Positions 22,508-34,600 of a DNA stretch of 64,000 nucleotides are shown piece after piece. The stretch comes from Takakia lepidozioides (taxonomy: Eukaryota; Streptophyta; Takakiopsida; Takakiales; Takakiaceae). The notes beneath the pieces were generated by a model. The model searched no databases, was not told the DNA's origin, and saw nothing but the letters and a program-made list of their open reading frames with translations. Position 1 is the first letter of the stretch. Each line of letters begins with the position of its first letter. Made by a program: the position numbers and the translations under genes. The stretch is taken from the NCBI GenBank assembly GCA_030704615.1, contig CM060734.1, positions 9,796,001-9,860,000 of the forward strand. Reading direction: 5' to 3'.

Positions 22508-23061
22508 ACGACCGCCACACGACGGGTCCCTAGATTTCAAAAAATAATAATACACGCGACTGCCGCATGGCGGTCGCTACATTAAAAAAAGTAAGAGCGA
22601 CCACCACATGGCGGTCGCTGCATTATTTAAAAAATATTAAATAAGCGATCGCCAAACCGCGGTCGCTTAATTTAAGATTCGAAATAGAAAAAAACGACCG
22701 CCGCCAAATGGCGGTCGCTAGAGTTTTTTTTTTTATAAAAATTACCGCCACATGGCGGTCGTTGCATTTTTTTTAAATCTATTTAATAAGCGACCGCCAA
22801 ACGGCGGTCGCTTTATTGAAGAATCAAAATTAAAATAAGCGACCGCCGCTAAATGGCGGCCCCTTGAATTTTTATTTTTAAAAAAAAATAAAAAAAAAAA
22901 ACGGTCACTTAATTTAAAAATACAAATATAAATATGCGACGGCCGGTGAATGGCGGTCGCTGCATTTTTTTTAAATATATTAAAAAAACGACCGCCGGAT
23001 GGCGGTCGCTTCTTTCAAGAAACAAAATAAAAAGATGTGACCGCCACTTGGCGGTCGCTTC
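22508..23061. repeat. Second hairpin array, about 12 units
   Basis: Units of the form GCGACCGCCACATGGCGGTCGC with AT-rich spacers, period about 45-50 bp. They are the same family as 9,636-10,585 but with shorter loops. An A-run of about 23 nt (22,486-22,508) and a C-run near 22,411 border it. Confidence 0.9.
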
Positions 23062-23099
23062 ATTTATAAAATAATAAACTAGAGCCCGGTTGGGCCACC

Positions 23100-24172
23100 T
23101 AACTGAAACACTCCATCATGATTGTCTACCAGGACTACCCCAAGAGTCACTATAAATCTGCGCTCAATGGCTGGTCTAGCTGACAACTCCTATAACCTTG
23201 CAGCTGACGCTTGCCATGGCGCAGCTGTGGCTGTCTTTACCCTTAAATCCAGGGCATCCATGCACTGCACCTCATCCGCTATCCCCGCAGATAATGTCGA
23301 TACATCACCACTCTCACAGAGTGCAACCGCCAGTCTAAACAGTGCAGCTGGCCGAATCCCCGGCATTGCAGAAAACAATGGAGCTTGGCAAATTGTCGTA
23401 GCCGCCCCAACAATGTATTGGCTGCACCTTGCTTTGCAGCACCACCCACTGGCATTTCCCGAGCTACACCAACTCTCCCCAATGACACTCGTGGCTTTAC
23501 CTCTGATACACTTGGGCGAGCGGGTGTCATCGATGGCGTAGTTGGCACTGTCTCAGCCAATGTGAAAGATTGTGGAAGCCTTGTCTGATTGCTTCCCCCA
23601 TTTGTGGATCAAAATCCACATCCGCTCCTCTTGGCTCAGGAGCACGCGTTGGCTGCTCGAGTGACAACAGCTGCAGAGTCCACATACAATGGTCTTGCAA
23701 GTGCGGCTCCACACATGGAGTCCATACCAAACTGATCTGCCCTAGGCAATGCAGCCGTAGGGTTAAGAGGTTGTGCAGGTGGGGCTTGAACCTCAGACCT
23801 TGGAGCTGGCGCAACATGAGTAGTGGCCATGGCAGCAATACGTTTCTCTAGTTAGACAAGCCTGTCTACCATGCCTTGGTCATGACCTTGACCTTGACCC
23901 TGTGCTCCTTGATTTTCGTTACGACCTCCACCATGACCTCTGCCTCCTCTATCTCTCTATACTACATTGTCTCATCCTCAGCTACCATTGTTCCCTTGGA
24001 ACTGACCTGGCCGTAGCTCAGGATACAAGTCATAACAATGGGGCTCCCCATGCCCATACTTGCCATAATGCCCACACTGTAGTTATGTAGGTTGTGCCTG
24101 TGCCGGCCCTTTGCCTCTCTCTGGACAATCTCTCTTAACATGGGGTCCTCTACAATCCCAGCATGTTACAAC
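23100..24172 (-). pseudogene. Retroelement gag, C-terminal part with two zinc knuckles
   Basis: Minus strand 24,163-24,125 encodes CWDC-x4-H-x4-C. A second knuckle about 30 residues on has lost its second Cys (C-G-H-Y...H...C) and is preceded by a TAA. Gly/Gln-rich, then Pro/Ala-rich sequence follows to about 23,640, with stops. The frame begins exactly at the TSD of the hAT element (24,165-24,172). The N-terminal part of the same gene is on the plus strand at 33,332-34,405 after an inversion. The region 23,100-23,560 has long but unrecognised frames. Confidence 0.65.
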
Positions 24173-24724
24173 CAGTGTTGAGCGGGTATACGATTTACCC
24201 GGGTATACCCGGCCGGTATATTCGAGTTAGGTTATTCATATATACCCGGATCGGCAGGTTTTGTTTACCCGGACTCGAACCCGGATGAAGGGTAAATCAT
24301 CAGCATTTACCCGACCCTTAGGGCGGGTAATGTTTTTCTTGACGGGTATTGGAATCTGGGTATAGACTTGCTGACCTATGTTCATGGGCCCAGGGCTGCC
24401 TTCACTCCATTGCCATTAAATATATCTCAAGGATAGATCGCAAATCCTAAAGCATTAAATAGGTACTAGCGCGGTTTTCTAGGCTGCTTCACTTTTAAAA
24501 CTTAGATTCTTAACATTGATTTATTATGCTCAAGTTATATTTTGAAATATATTCACTTTTAATTTTTTCTGGTTAGAATCTCATTGGTTCATATTGGTTA
24601 TGTTGCCAATTCATCTGAAATCCTTAGGAAAATTGCCATTTACCCTACCCTTACCCTACCTAAACTTATACTTATTTGGTGGGTAATACCAAATTACCCC
24701 GACCCGTTAAATAACCTTCTCCTC
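24173..24724 (+). mobile_element. Left part of a non-autonomous hAT element
   Basis: Begins with the TIR CAGTGTTGAGCGGGTA and is rich in GGGTA/TACCC subterminal motifs, as plant hAT elements are. It is preceded by GTTACAAC (24,165-24,172). The other end lies inverted at 34,406-34,600, with TIR CAGTGTTGAACGGGTA and flanking GTTGTGAC. Reverse-complemented, that flank is GTCACAAC, so 7 of 8 TSD bases match. The element is split by the LTR retrotransposon that starts at 24,725. Confidence 0.8.
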
Positions 24725-27700
24725 TGACGAGCCCTGAGCGCGCACGATTAGGGTGACGACATATTAGTCTAGGGGGGTCGTGGTAAGTTGCGGTGTAGGT
24801 TGGGCTTACTGAACCGCCTACCCGACTGCGGTTAGTGCAGGGGGTCCGTGGTCGTACATGGTGGCTATGATCACTATCTAAGTCCTACCGACAAAAAGAA
24901 ATCACGTACTCCTCTTCACAGGGCGAGTTTGCGTTTCTAAGTCCTACGGTATCCTACAATCTACTCAGTAACTGTCTTCCAAGTCTTTGTGTTTTATTGT
25001 CTAATTCCTATATAACGTGCACCACGTGCATCTATCCTATTTAAGCAATTTCACAAATCAGAAATGCTGGAAAATAAAAGAAATTCAGAAAATGAGGAAA
25101 AATACCTCCCCTATGGAAAATCATGTGGGAAATCCAAAGATACCCTTGGCGCCTAAAGATGTCATTGGGAACTGTGGGAACCCAATGAGAACCGAGGAAC
25201 ACCCGAGAACCGTTCCCTGCCGCGGGGAACTGCTGCGGCCCTATCGGATGAATGAATCTCGCTGAGAGCTCATCCCTGTCCAGAACATGCATGTATAAAT
25301 AATAAAATAACCACTTGTGGGTCCAAGCCAGATTTCACCCCTTTACATTATTTCAAGGCGCTGGTGCGCTTTCCCTCCGAGGAAAAAGTCATCATCTACC
25401 TTGGGCTCTGACATAAAGGCGCACTGTAGCCGAGTTTTTAGGACAAAGTACTTTCTCTCCTCCTTGTGTCTCGAGGTCTCCGCCTCTAGCTCACTGCTCA
25501 CAGGCCCGCTTGGCTCTCTCTTGGAATCATAAGAACGCTCCCCTCCAAGGCTACGTCCTCCCAAAATCCTAGATTTTATCTACCACTGGCGCCTTAGATA
25601 ATGGCTCCTAACCCTTAGAGGGGTATAAATTGAATCTAATAGCTAAAGGTAAAAATACCCCCCTTTAAGGGAATTTGCAAATGCATTATCCGCTGGGTAA
25701 AACGCCCCCGCCACGTGGCCGGGCGCAGATCCGCGTGTAGCGGTCCAAGCCATGGACCGCTGCGGTTAACGCCGGCGTCCGCCGGTCCGTCGCAACTTTT
25801 GGTTATCCTGCGGGTAAAGACCCGCCCTCTGCTCGCACGCTTCAGGGCCTCACGCCTGAGCCACGCGGCTGATGTACTTGATCTCAGTACGACTTAAGGT
25901 CAACGCTGGGGCCCCGCTCCCCATACGTCGTGGCTGGGCCACAGCTGCCTCCACGCTTTTAGTAATCGAGTGCCTACTCTCTAGGCGCAGCACCCGGGCT
26001 CCTCCCAGGCTGCTCGCGACCTTGGGGCAGCTGCTGTCAAGCGAAATCAACCCGCCCAAACCCCAAGACAAAAAAAAATACAACCCACCCTCCCCTAGGC
26101 CGCCATGGCTTGCTAGTGGGGGGGGGGGATTAGCACATAATGGCCTTATAGTGGCCTTATATCATAGATCCAGCCTACTGGCCTACATTTGCTAGAGCTG
26201 GCTATATTTCAAATTAGTATTCAAACAGTTCAAATACAAGCCTCTATTGGTACCCTTTCCAATAGGCTATGGGGTTCTTCCCCTTGTCAATTCTAGACAT
26301 GAAATAGTAGGATTCCACAATGCACTCTCCTCTTTTGAAGAGCCTAAATCAGATTTTCAACTTCAAGCTTTGCTTGGAAAATAAATGAATCACATACATA
26401 AATGGTAATGGTAAGATGGGATCAACCTTTCTATGCGAGAGTGCTTGGGATGCTCTATCGACTCAAGTAATGGTACTCTATGCGGCCTCCACTTGGGCTC
26501 TTGTCCATAAGTCCACACCAGCCCCTCCTACTCGTCCTCAAGTCACTTTCCTCTACATGAAATTGCCCTCTTCCTTCACAAATGAAATGGCTCAAAGGCC
26601 CACAAGCTAGGCCACTTGACTTAGCTCACAAGAATTCTACCTAACTAGGAGCTTCAAGCTTCACTCCCTAGCATCTAGCCTCCTCAAGCCTCAAACTAAC
26701 AACACTACAACAACAAGAGGAAACTAAGCAAGAGAAAGAACTAGATGAAGAACAAGGGAAGCCTTGCCCTTCTTTTATACTGTTTTTGAGCCTAATAAAC
26801 TAATGGAAAATATTCATTAAACTATTGTTTCATTGGAGGATCTATAATATAATATTCAACATGGATGAAAAGTTTTAGAGGCAAATGAAAGCTGGCTTTT
26901 CATCCATCCAATTGGATGACCAGTTGGTGCAAGTTGTCATTTCATCCATCCAGCTCCTCAAGGCGAATTCCAGGATTTTTCATCCATCCAAGAAGTAGAA
27001 ATGCAAATAATAGGCCCCGTGAGTGCCGTCGACTCAATAATTTGGCCCTGCTGCTAATCAGCTCCATAAATCACCAAACTTGGTGACAAACTACAACTAT
27101 ATACCGTGTATCAGCCTGTAAATTCTCAGCTCCATCGGTGGTAAAAAATTGTGCTTCTCGCCATTTGTCATATTTTCGCTACACACATATTTTGTGGTAT
27201 TTTTGGAAATCAAATCCCTGGTGATGGCTCTGGGGTCTTTGACCCTGCCACTGAGTCATAGGTTGTCCGGAGTCCCCTCCAGTTGTCCCGCACCGCTAAC
27301 AAGTCCATGCTTTGCCGTTTGAAGTCGTCCTGACCTGCTGTCATTCCGATGCGCCCAATTGCTTTGTTGCAATATTTCATCGCTGTACATGTCGCTTCCA
27401 CCAATTGCCAAGCTCCTCGCCGTGTGTTCCTACTGGACTTGAAAGGCGGGAGAAAGAGGGATCGCAATCTGGGACTGGAACAGTCATCTTGTATTGTTTG
27501 AACAGGATTAACTTGCCGTTTCTAGTACCGAATTGGCAGCCTAATCTGCTGTCGATGCAGCTTCCTACGGTCATCTTGATGCCAAAGTTCCACTCCATGG
27601 TCGTCGCAGACACTGTCTAATTTCCTACGTGCTTTACCAACGATTTCCAGACAACTAACAAACTAACATTGTTTGGCAGTACAATGCCGAAACCGCTTGT

Positions 27701-27753
27701 CTTATGACAAAAAACGATCTGAAAAGAAAAGTGTACCAATATATGCATCTACA
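24725..27753 (-). repeat. 3' LTR of an Athila/Tat-like element (3,029 bp)
   Basis: On the minus strand it starts TGTAGATGC and ends GCTCGTCA. It is the inverted counterpart of 34,601-37,917. It contains a TATAAAAG core promoter near 26,778 and a frameshifted version of the LTR-internal ORF (27,210-27,613). The base next to its end gives the TSD TCCTC (24,720-24,724), matching CCCTC, the complement of 34,596-34,600. It lacks about 300 bp present in the other LTR. No polypurine tract is visible at 27,754, so the 3' part of the internal region is lost. Confidence 0.8.
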
Positions 27754-29400
27754 TATATGGCGACCAATGGGGAACACTCGTCCCGAGTGTAAGAGAATCC
27801 AGGATCTCTGGTTCGTAAAATCCCCCCTACTAGGGTATCCCTGATATCCATTTGGAGTCAACGACTCCCTTGAGTAAAAATAAGACTAATTCCCCTCTGG
27901 CTCTTCCTCCTCGGAGAGAGTTCGAGTCTTCCGGGAGAGAGGAGGAAATAAAAGCAAAAGCCAAAAAATGTTTCAAAACCACCCAGCTCGCCCTCTTCAG
28001 AGAGAGTTGGAGGTCCTAGATAAAAAAATACTTCAAAACCGCCATTCTCCCCCACCAGAATGGGTTCGAATCCCCTAGATGATGTAAGAGAGATATGCGC
28101 GGTCCAAATTGATGATTCTACTCTAAAATAGCCTTGGAATGACTTTGGTTCTACCCTACTTGACATGGCTTGCATGGACCTCTCATGGATGTGCACAGCT
28201 CATTGTAACATGTTGGGGCCTCGACTCGAGCTCAGACGGGCTTAAATGCTCCTAAACAGGATGCTTCTGGGAGTCCTAATTCTTGGCTCCCGTAACAATA
28301 GAAAAGATTGGATACCCGAGGACCCTACCCATGAAATAGACGCACCATTTCTAACTACAATCTAACTTGGTTCATGATTCGCAGGGACCTCTCATGGATT
28401 TCGCAGAGCTGATGATGAAATTCTTGACCTAAGAAACAATTGGATCCATTCTGAACCTCAGAGGACCATACTCCGGAACAATGTATCATTCTATCTGAAG
28501 AGGTCACAGGCCCTTCTGGGTTTTCCTATGCCTGACGCCCTTCACTTATGTGAGGGGAGCATCAACCACTGCTCTACAACTCACATTTTACCCCCTCACT
28601 GCTTCTGACTTTTCTCTCTCTACGAGGAATGCTGTAGCGGGGTAAGGTGAAAATGACAAAAGGTTTTAGGTTAGAATCCCCGTGCGGGAAGGTGCTGTGC
28701 TCCATGCAGGGAGCATCAGTATACTGCAGAATGCTTGATACAACAAGCATTTATTTTTTCTCGAGATATGCTTGAGCAGACACAGATTTACTCTGTGATA
28801 AAAAAACAAATGATGATCAACAGTGTGCATTGAACAAGAGTGCATATATTAGCCAACCCATTGTTCTCATTCCTGCACCTGTGGTTCTTCCCTTGGTGAA
28901 GAAGAAAAGAAACTCACAACACGTGATTAGTAACGAAGATGTATGAAGTCTTATACTTGGCAATTGGATGGTCATAGCTTTCATAGCTTATGCCATATCA
29001 AACGAATTCTAATTCTACAAGGTGGGTTATATTACTGCACTCTATGTGCCCCGCATCCCAAGGTCTGTCCTTGTGGATTCCAATAACTACCCGAAAATTC
29101 ACTCTGGAGAACAAACCACCTCTTTAATGCAACTGCGTTGCCCCGCATCCCAAGATCTACCCTTGGAACTCCAAGAAAGGGTGTCAATAACCTACTTGGG
29201 TAAGAGCCCTACTGACTTCTTCCCATTGGAAAAGTTTCATTGGATTATTGCAACTTAGTGGCCCCGCACTCCACCTCGTTGTGGAGCTCCAATAACCAAT
29301 GAGTCAATGGATAGGAAATACCAACATTTCCTTCCGACAAACCGGGACGAAATCCTAAAGATCTCTCCCTTAGGGGAACGCCTCTCCCCGTAGTGTCTCC
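27754..29400. other. Degenerate interior of the LTR element, no pol found
   Basis: RT, RNase H and integrase motifs that should lie here are absent. There are repeated stretches with GGTTCGAATCCCC-like B-box sequences (28,067) and three copies of CCCCGCA(T/C)(C/T)CCA near 29,050-29,270. I can assign no gene. Confidence 0.4.
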
Positions 29401-29415
29401 AGCTGCAACGAACAT

Positions 29416-30967
29416 CTACCCCATGTCTCGAAACTCCTGAGGTAGTGGCAGCTGGGACATTGAAACTTGTTCAGAGCCCCATTGGGTCATCCTAGAAAGC
29501 GCCTCACCCTCCATCAACGTGTCGACCAACTGCGTTGCTGGCTCCGATGTAAAGGTTGATCCAAGCTCAAACCTGGATCCATTCGAACCCTGCTGCAAAA
29601 ATGGAGTGTAGGGGGTGCTATGTCTAATGACATCCCTCTCTAGGTCGGCCTCTTCCACAATTTTCATGTCAACTATCTCGCCGTTCTCCTCCTGAGAACC
29701 TCCTGTTCCTGCAAACCAACCTGTTTGGCGAATAGGGAAAGAGCTCGGTCAGTAATTCGAACTCTGGAAGTGCATCGGTTGCTACTGAGTGTACCATCAC
29801 CTCATTGCCTTGGTTTTCTCCAAACAACCAGGCGATGCAGTCCGCATCAGACTCGCATTTGTATAATCCCGGACCTAGGGACCTGACTGCATCCTCTAGT
29901 CCTACCTTCCTTCACTTAACCTCCCTGCGAGGCGCGGTAGTTGTTGCCAGTACTCGGTGAGCATGTGGCTTCGCAGGAATTTCCTCATCCGACCACAAAT
30001 CTTCTTCGCTCAAGTCAGCAGACTCTTCATTGGAGCCGATTGCGCCACTGAGCTCATCCTCATCCGTAATGACATGAGGTGCCCTTGAAAGAAATGCAAC
30101 AGTAGTAATGTAAGGTCTTACCCCGTAAGTGATGGTGCATGCCCCCCAGTCCGTTCGTGCTCGAGACTGGACCAACCATGGCCTCCCCAATAGGAGGGCG
30201 TAAGAATATTCGTCGATGGGAAAGTCAATGATTTGAAAGTCCACCGCATACGTGTAGCCACCCGTCTTCATTTTGACGTTCGCTATGTGGCGCACTGGCC
30301 TGATCCTCCGTTGATCGGCCATCCTGATAGTCAAGGGGGATTCCCTTGTCATGTTCAATCCTAACTTGGACAAGGTGGAGAGATGCATGATGTTTACCGA
30401 ACTCCCGCCATTCACTAAACAACGTCGGATAATGCAGTCAACGATCTTCACTTCAATCTCGACTGGTCCCGGATCAACTTGCGTGCTGATATGATGAGAT
30501 TGGGCTGAATGTCCAATCCTTTTCCTCACTAATGAAGCCTTGAGTGCATGCCGAATTGTTGGCACCATAGTAATGAGTTGGGCAAGAGTAATGTTTGCCT
30601 GAATGTGGCGCAGATCCTCCAGTAGATTGTACGGCTCTAGCTCGTCGGTGAACCGCATGGTCGAGGATGTTCTTCTTTTGGGCAACTCTGCCGATACTGC
30701 CGGTCGAAATGCCGAAACCTTCGGTCTTGCCGCGGGTGGAAGGGACGACGTTGATTTCACCACTAAGGGGTCTGCTTCTGCAAATGCCACCTCCTTCTTC
30801 TTCGGTCGTATGTTGTCTTCTTCGCGAAGCACTGTCATTGCTACCTTCTGGGTATTAGACTTCATCATGGCAAAATCTAAATCGTCCTGCTCCGAGGCAG
30901 AGGACGTGGACTCAGGCACCACATACCCAGGTCCTTTACCTAGCGTATCTCTTTGCTGCCTGGTCAT
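29416..30967 (-). pseudogene. Athila/Tat-like protease region
   Basis: A 351-codon open frame (30,967-29,912) continues as broken frames to 29,416. The retropepsin-like core reads IIRRCLVNGGSSVNIM, then STLSKLGL, and later YALLLGRPWL. The DGG or DTG catalytic Asp is Asn here, which one G-to-A change would cause, so the protease is dead despite the open frame. Similar DGG-type cores are typical of Athila/Tat elements. It follows the gag frame on the same strand with a 30-bp gap. Confidence 0.75.
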
Positions 30968-30997
30968 AATTGCATAGCTACCTTTCTCGGGGCTAGC

Positions 30998-32490
30998 TTA
31001 TATGGTTAGAGTAGCCCTCGGCTCGCTCGCAATCCAATTCACCTTATGCTGCATCTCCGGTTGGCGCACCGCTTGGTTTTGTACGTTGGTCTGTTGCTGC
31101 AGGGGCGCCGCCAAAGTCGACACCTGATGTTCTTTCTGCACCCGTACATCTTGAGAGAGAGACCATATGTTAGAAGATCCCTGGGCTATCTGAGCCGCAG
31201 GATTGGAGAATGCTCCTCGGGACGCTTGCTCGGTAGCTGCATTGCCTCTGGAATATGATGGGCTTACTTGATCTGATCTAGGCCGTTGCACAGTTTGTGT
31301 TGGCGTAGCGAAATGCCTGCTAGGCTGCAGTGGCACAGAAGTTGGTTGAATAGTCGTACACTGATCTGAAAAAAGAGCCCCTTGCCTATCTAGATTTCTC
31401 TCCACTTGTTGTTGAGTGGCAGGTGTGGGTCGGTCCACTTGCCTGTGGGGACATTTGTCAAATGAGTGACCTTGTCTACCACAATGACGACATACAATGG
31501 TTTTCCAACATTCTTCTATTTGGTGGGTCGTTCTCCCACGTTTCTGACGATTTCTCTGATCACAAGACCGGTTGTTCTGATCCTTTTGCCTACCCTGATA
31601 GTTTGGGTTTCGGCTTACCTGCCTTTTCCAAATGGGATAAAGACAATGTTGAGAAGCGTGACCTGCTGTGTTGCATTTGGAATACCAGACCTTTGCCGGA
31701 TTGGGCCCCGATTCTTCCATTGGGACCGCGTCTCGATATTCGACATAGTTGGTGATCTGTTGACCGATGGAACTCATGCGATCAGTCATAGTCTCGACCA
31801 TCTTCATGAGATGTGTCACATGTGCTTCTAGATGGCCCACCCGCGAATCGGATTGTCCGGTTGAATCCGCATGTGAGTTGATGGGAACTGCATGAGCATA
31901 CTGTGGTACTGAAGAGGCCGCAACTGGTCCTCTAGCCGTTGCTGGAACATATGGCCTCGCTCCCCCGACATACGAGGGCAGATAATGTACAGCTGGTTGA
32001 ATGGCCGCTAGTGGAACCGGCTTAGTGGCGGGCTCGATGGTGATGTAGGGAGGTAATGCAAGCTCCGGCCTCTTGGCTCGTTGCACTTGCTGGTGCATGT
32101 TGTCGAACTCCTTCCCTGCATTAATAGCGTTTGCTAGTGTTGCAGGCCTTTGCTGCAAAACATAAAAGTGAGTAGCTTCTCGTAAACCACTCAAAAACCA
32201 ATCTTTGAGCACCTCATCGTTTAAGGGTGTTAACGGATTTTGGAGCCCCATAAGCTCCCGGAATCTCATCACGAAGTCTGCTACCTCCTCTGCAGGGCCT
32301 TGGCGGATCCGCGCTAGTGCCATCAGAATGCTAGTGAATTGGTGTACTCCACGGAATTGACTCAAGAAGGCATCCCGGATCTGGTCCCAAGTAACAAAAC
32401 ACCCATTGGGCTGTTGCCAATACCAGGTCAACGCCTTGCCTCTTAATGTACTGGGAAACCAAATAAGCCAATAAGCATTATCAAGTGCTT
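30998..32490 (-). pseudogene. Athila/Tat-like gag, core and nucleocapsid part
   Basis: Open for 477 codons from 32,431, with the homologous reading extending to about 32,490 (FPSTLRGKALTWYWQ). The Retrotrans_gag core is near the start (TWDQIRDAFLSQF, ADFVMRFRELM, LKDWFLSGL). Two zinc knuckles follow. The first has Tyr for the first Cys (YSKC...GH...C); the second is intact (CRHCGRQGHSFDKC). The N-terminal part of gag is missing here and lies on the other strand at 38,282-38,701, beyond an inversion. Confidence 0.8.
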
Positions 32491-32720
32491 GGTTGTTGAG
32501 TCATTTGAGGGCTAATTGGAAGGCTGTTTGGCGTCCTTGAAGGCCACTATTTGACCAGCTCTTGGGCCTTTCGGTGGACTGTTTGGAGTCCAAGTTTGCA
32601 AACTTCTTGAGCCTTGGTGGGTCTATGTGAGGGGCTCATTGAGGGCAGATTTCAGAGATTCATGGCAATAATTTGAGGGCTCGTTGAGAGTTATTTGAGA
32701 GGTCCTTTAAGGATAGTCTT
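32490..32720. repeat. Degenerate tandem repeats at the left inversion breakpoint
   Basis: Imperfect units with GGCTGTTTGG, GGACTGTTTGGAGTC and TTGAGGGCT motifs. The reverse complement of 38,701-39,020 has the same words (GGACTGTTTGGGGTC, TTGAGGCCA). Both blocks sit exactly where the two halves of gag break off. Confidence 0.55.
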
Positions 32721-33331
32721 ATCTATTGCTCAAGCAAGAGTGTGTGTGAAGATAGGGGGAGTAATGGGATGAGATCATTATGGGCTTAGATATTGCTTTA
32801 ACTTCTCTTCTCCATAATCTTCCATCATTCTTGTAGACCAAAGCTTTTCCATAAGCGGAGGCAGAGCTAGTTTGGATGGAGACTTGGCCATCTTGCAGGT
32901 TTATTGGAGCCGCAAGGAGGTCGATAGATTTAAGGTGTGGGAGGTATTGTTGTTTGAGTTTCCTGTGTTTGGATCCTCCTCCCACACATGCATGCTTGAC
33001 TGTGCGCCATGTTAGCTTGGTTTGGGCGTTTGTCTTCATAGGTGGTTGGTCCAGAATTATTGTGGCCGGCCAACCCTAGAACGTGTTGTCGGTGGTGAGG
33101 CTGGGGTGATGACCAGCAGACGATCATTGTTTCTCTTACGGTGAGGCTGGGTTGATGAGGTCAGCAGACCATAGGAGTGCTTGCGGTGGATGCAAGTGCA
33201 GGTGCAGGTTTATGCTAGGAATCTAGTATTCCAAACCATAAGCCGCAACAGGTTCTCTACCCAATTACCTTGTGGAAAGAGGGACTAGGGACAGGTTGAC
33301 AACCAGTTGAGTGTGAGTTTTCATCACGGAG
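32721..33331. other. Spacer upstream of the gag N-terminal fragment
   Basis: Holds a short tandem duplication (GGTGAGGCTGGG at 33,093 and 33,139), but no gene. It may be 5' LTR or leader sequence of the gag-bearing element that follows. Confidence 0.35.
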
Positions 33332-34405
33332 GTGCCACCAGTTGCTGAGGATAGTGCCGGTACGAGCACCATCGATACTAGTGGGTATACAAGACGAGGT
33401 GTGCAGTTCAAGCCACCTCACTTTCAGTGTTTTCTGATGAAGGTTCAGACTCGGAGTTGGGAGGATTATCACCGAGGGTGCAATCCATTTCCGTGCCATT
33501 GTTGTGGGATACGATGGAGGAAATATATGGAGCTACCAAGGGGCCACGTCGATACTCTGGTGGGTACCATCGAGCTCAAGATGATTTCATACAAGAGTTT
33601 GATAATTGATGTGATTTGTAGCAGATGCTATTTACGTCTTTTTATGACGTGGAAGGGGCTATTCCAGCACCTTGAGGGGCCGTCCATGCATGATTACCAT
33701 AAGTTTAGGCATGGACATGAGTTGGAGATTGAGGAATGGCGGGTGTATTGGTCACCTGACTATGTCTCCATCACTAGAGGCATAAGGGTAGTGGTGACAC
33801 CGGCAGCTACACCGGCAACTTCTGCAAGTAGCAGTGGGATAAGTGGACGGGAACTGGGAAGTCCACCCAAGCTCCTGCTGCAGCACCAATACTCGTGTCT
33901 GCCTTTAACCCAGTTTTGGAGTTCTTCGAGGAGTTAAGGAGAAACTACCAGGGGATAAGGGCGGAGAAATTGCGGAGCTTGCAAAAGTTCTAACAAAAGC
34001 CTACCAAGAGTTTGAGGGAGGCTTACACACGCATGAGACGATTGATAAATGTAACCCAAGGGGTTACAGAAGCTCAGGCAGTCCAGTTCTGGTATGGGAT
34101 ATTGGACAATGAGCTGAGGAGAAGGGTACGGGATGCAACTCTCCTACAAGTGATCCAACCCATCTTAGCAAATGTATTTTTGCTAGCAGAACAAATAGAG
34201 CTCAATATGGTGGAGGAACGGGTGGTTACATGGTGGGATCTGGTAAGGAGATACAATGAAGTGGGGCTCCTAGCCAACAACAACCACTACCCCAATGCGC
34301 TCAAGGCAACAAGGGGGCTCAGTCGAAGCCCAGGGAAAGACAGAGAGGATCTTAGATGCAAAGGTCTCTCCCTTCATTCTCAGGCCAACAACAATCAGTT
34401 GTGAC
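33332..34405 (+). pseudogene. Retroelement gag, N-terminal part (inverted piece)
   Basis: Starts near ATG 33,332 (MPPVAEDSAGTS), runs through a charged region and, after a frame change near 33,930, a capsid-like helical segment (LEFFEELRRNYQG, LREAYTRMRRLI, EAQAVQFWYGIL, ELRRRVRDATL). A further shift near 34,210 leads into a Gln/Ser-rich linker. Reading is cut at GTTGTGAC (34,398-34,405), the TSD of the hAT element. The zinc-knuckle part that should follow is on the minus strand from 24,172 downward. Confidence 0.6.
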
Positions 34406-34600
34406 CAGTGTTGAACGGGTATTGAATTTTTATTTACCCTCAGGGTAAGGGTAACCTGAATTTTGAGAAAAAATTTATCCGCCGAATCAGGGTATTATTA
34501 TTTTTCAAATGGAAAGTAAGGGTCGGTTCTGGGTAATGCACATTTGTAGAACACGCTCGTTCAGGGTATAACCGGGTACTCTCAAAATATAACCTGAGGG
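34406..34600 (-). mobile_element. Other end of the split hAT element (inverted)
   Basis: CAGTGTTGAACGGGTA TIR with GGGTAAGGGTAACC-type subterminal repeats. See 24,173-24,724 for the partner end and TSD. It ends at the LTR boundary at 34,601. Confidence 0.8.

Noticed and set aside
26416-26610. 64-codon ORF identical in both LTRs (35,704-35,898)
   Set aside because: It is antisense to the LTR and the identity follows from LTR homology. There is no sign of translation.
28060-28085. tRNA gene from a GGTTCGAATCCCC B box (also near 28,674)
   Set aside because: No A box at the right distance and no cloverleaf. Kept only as a possible SINE relic.
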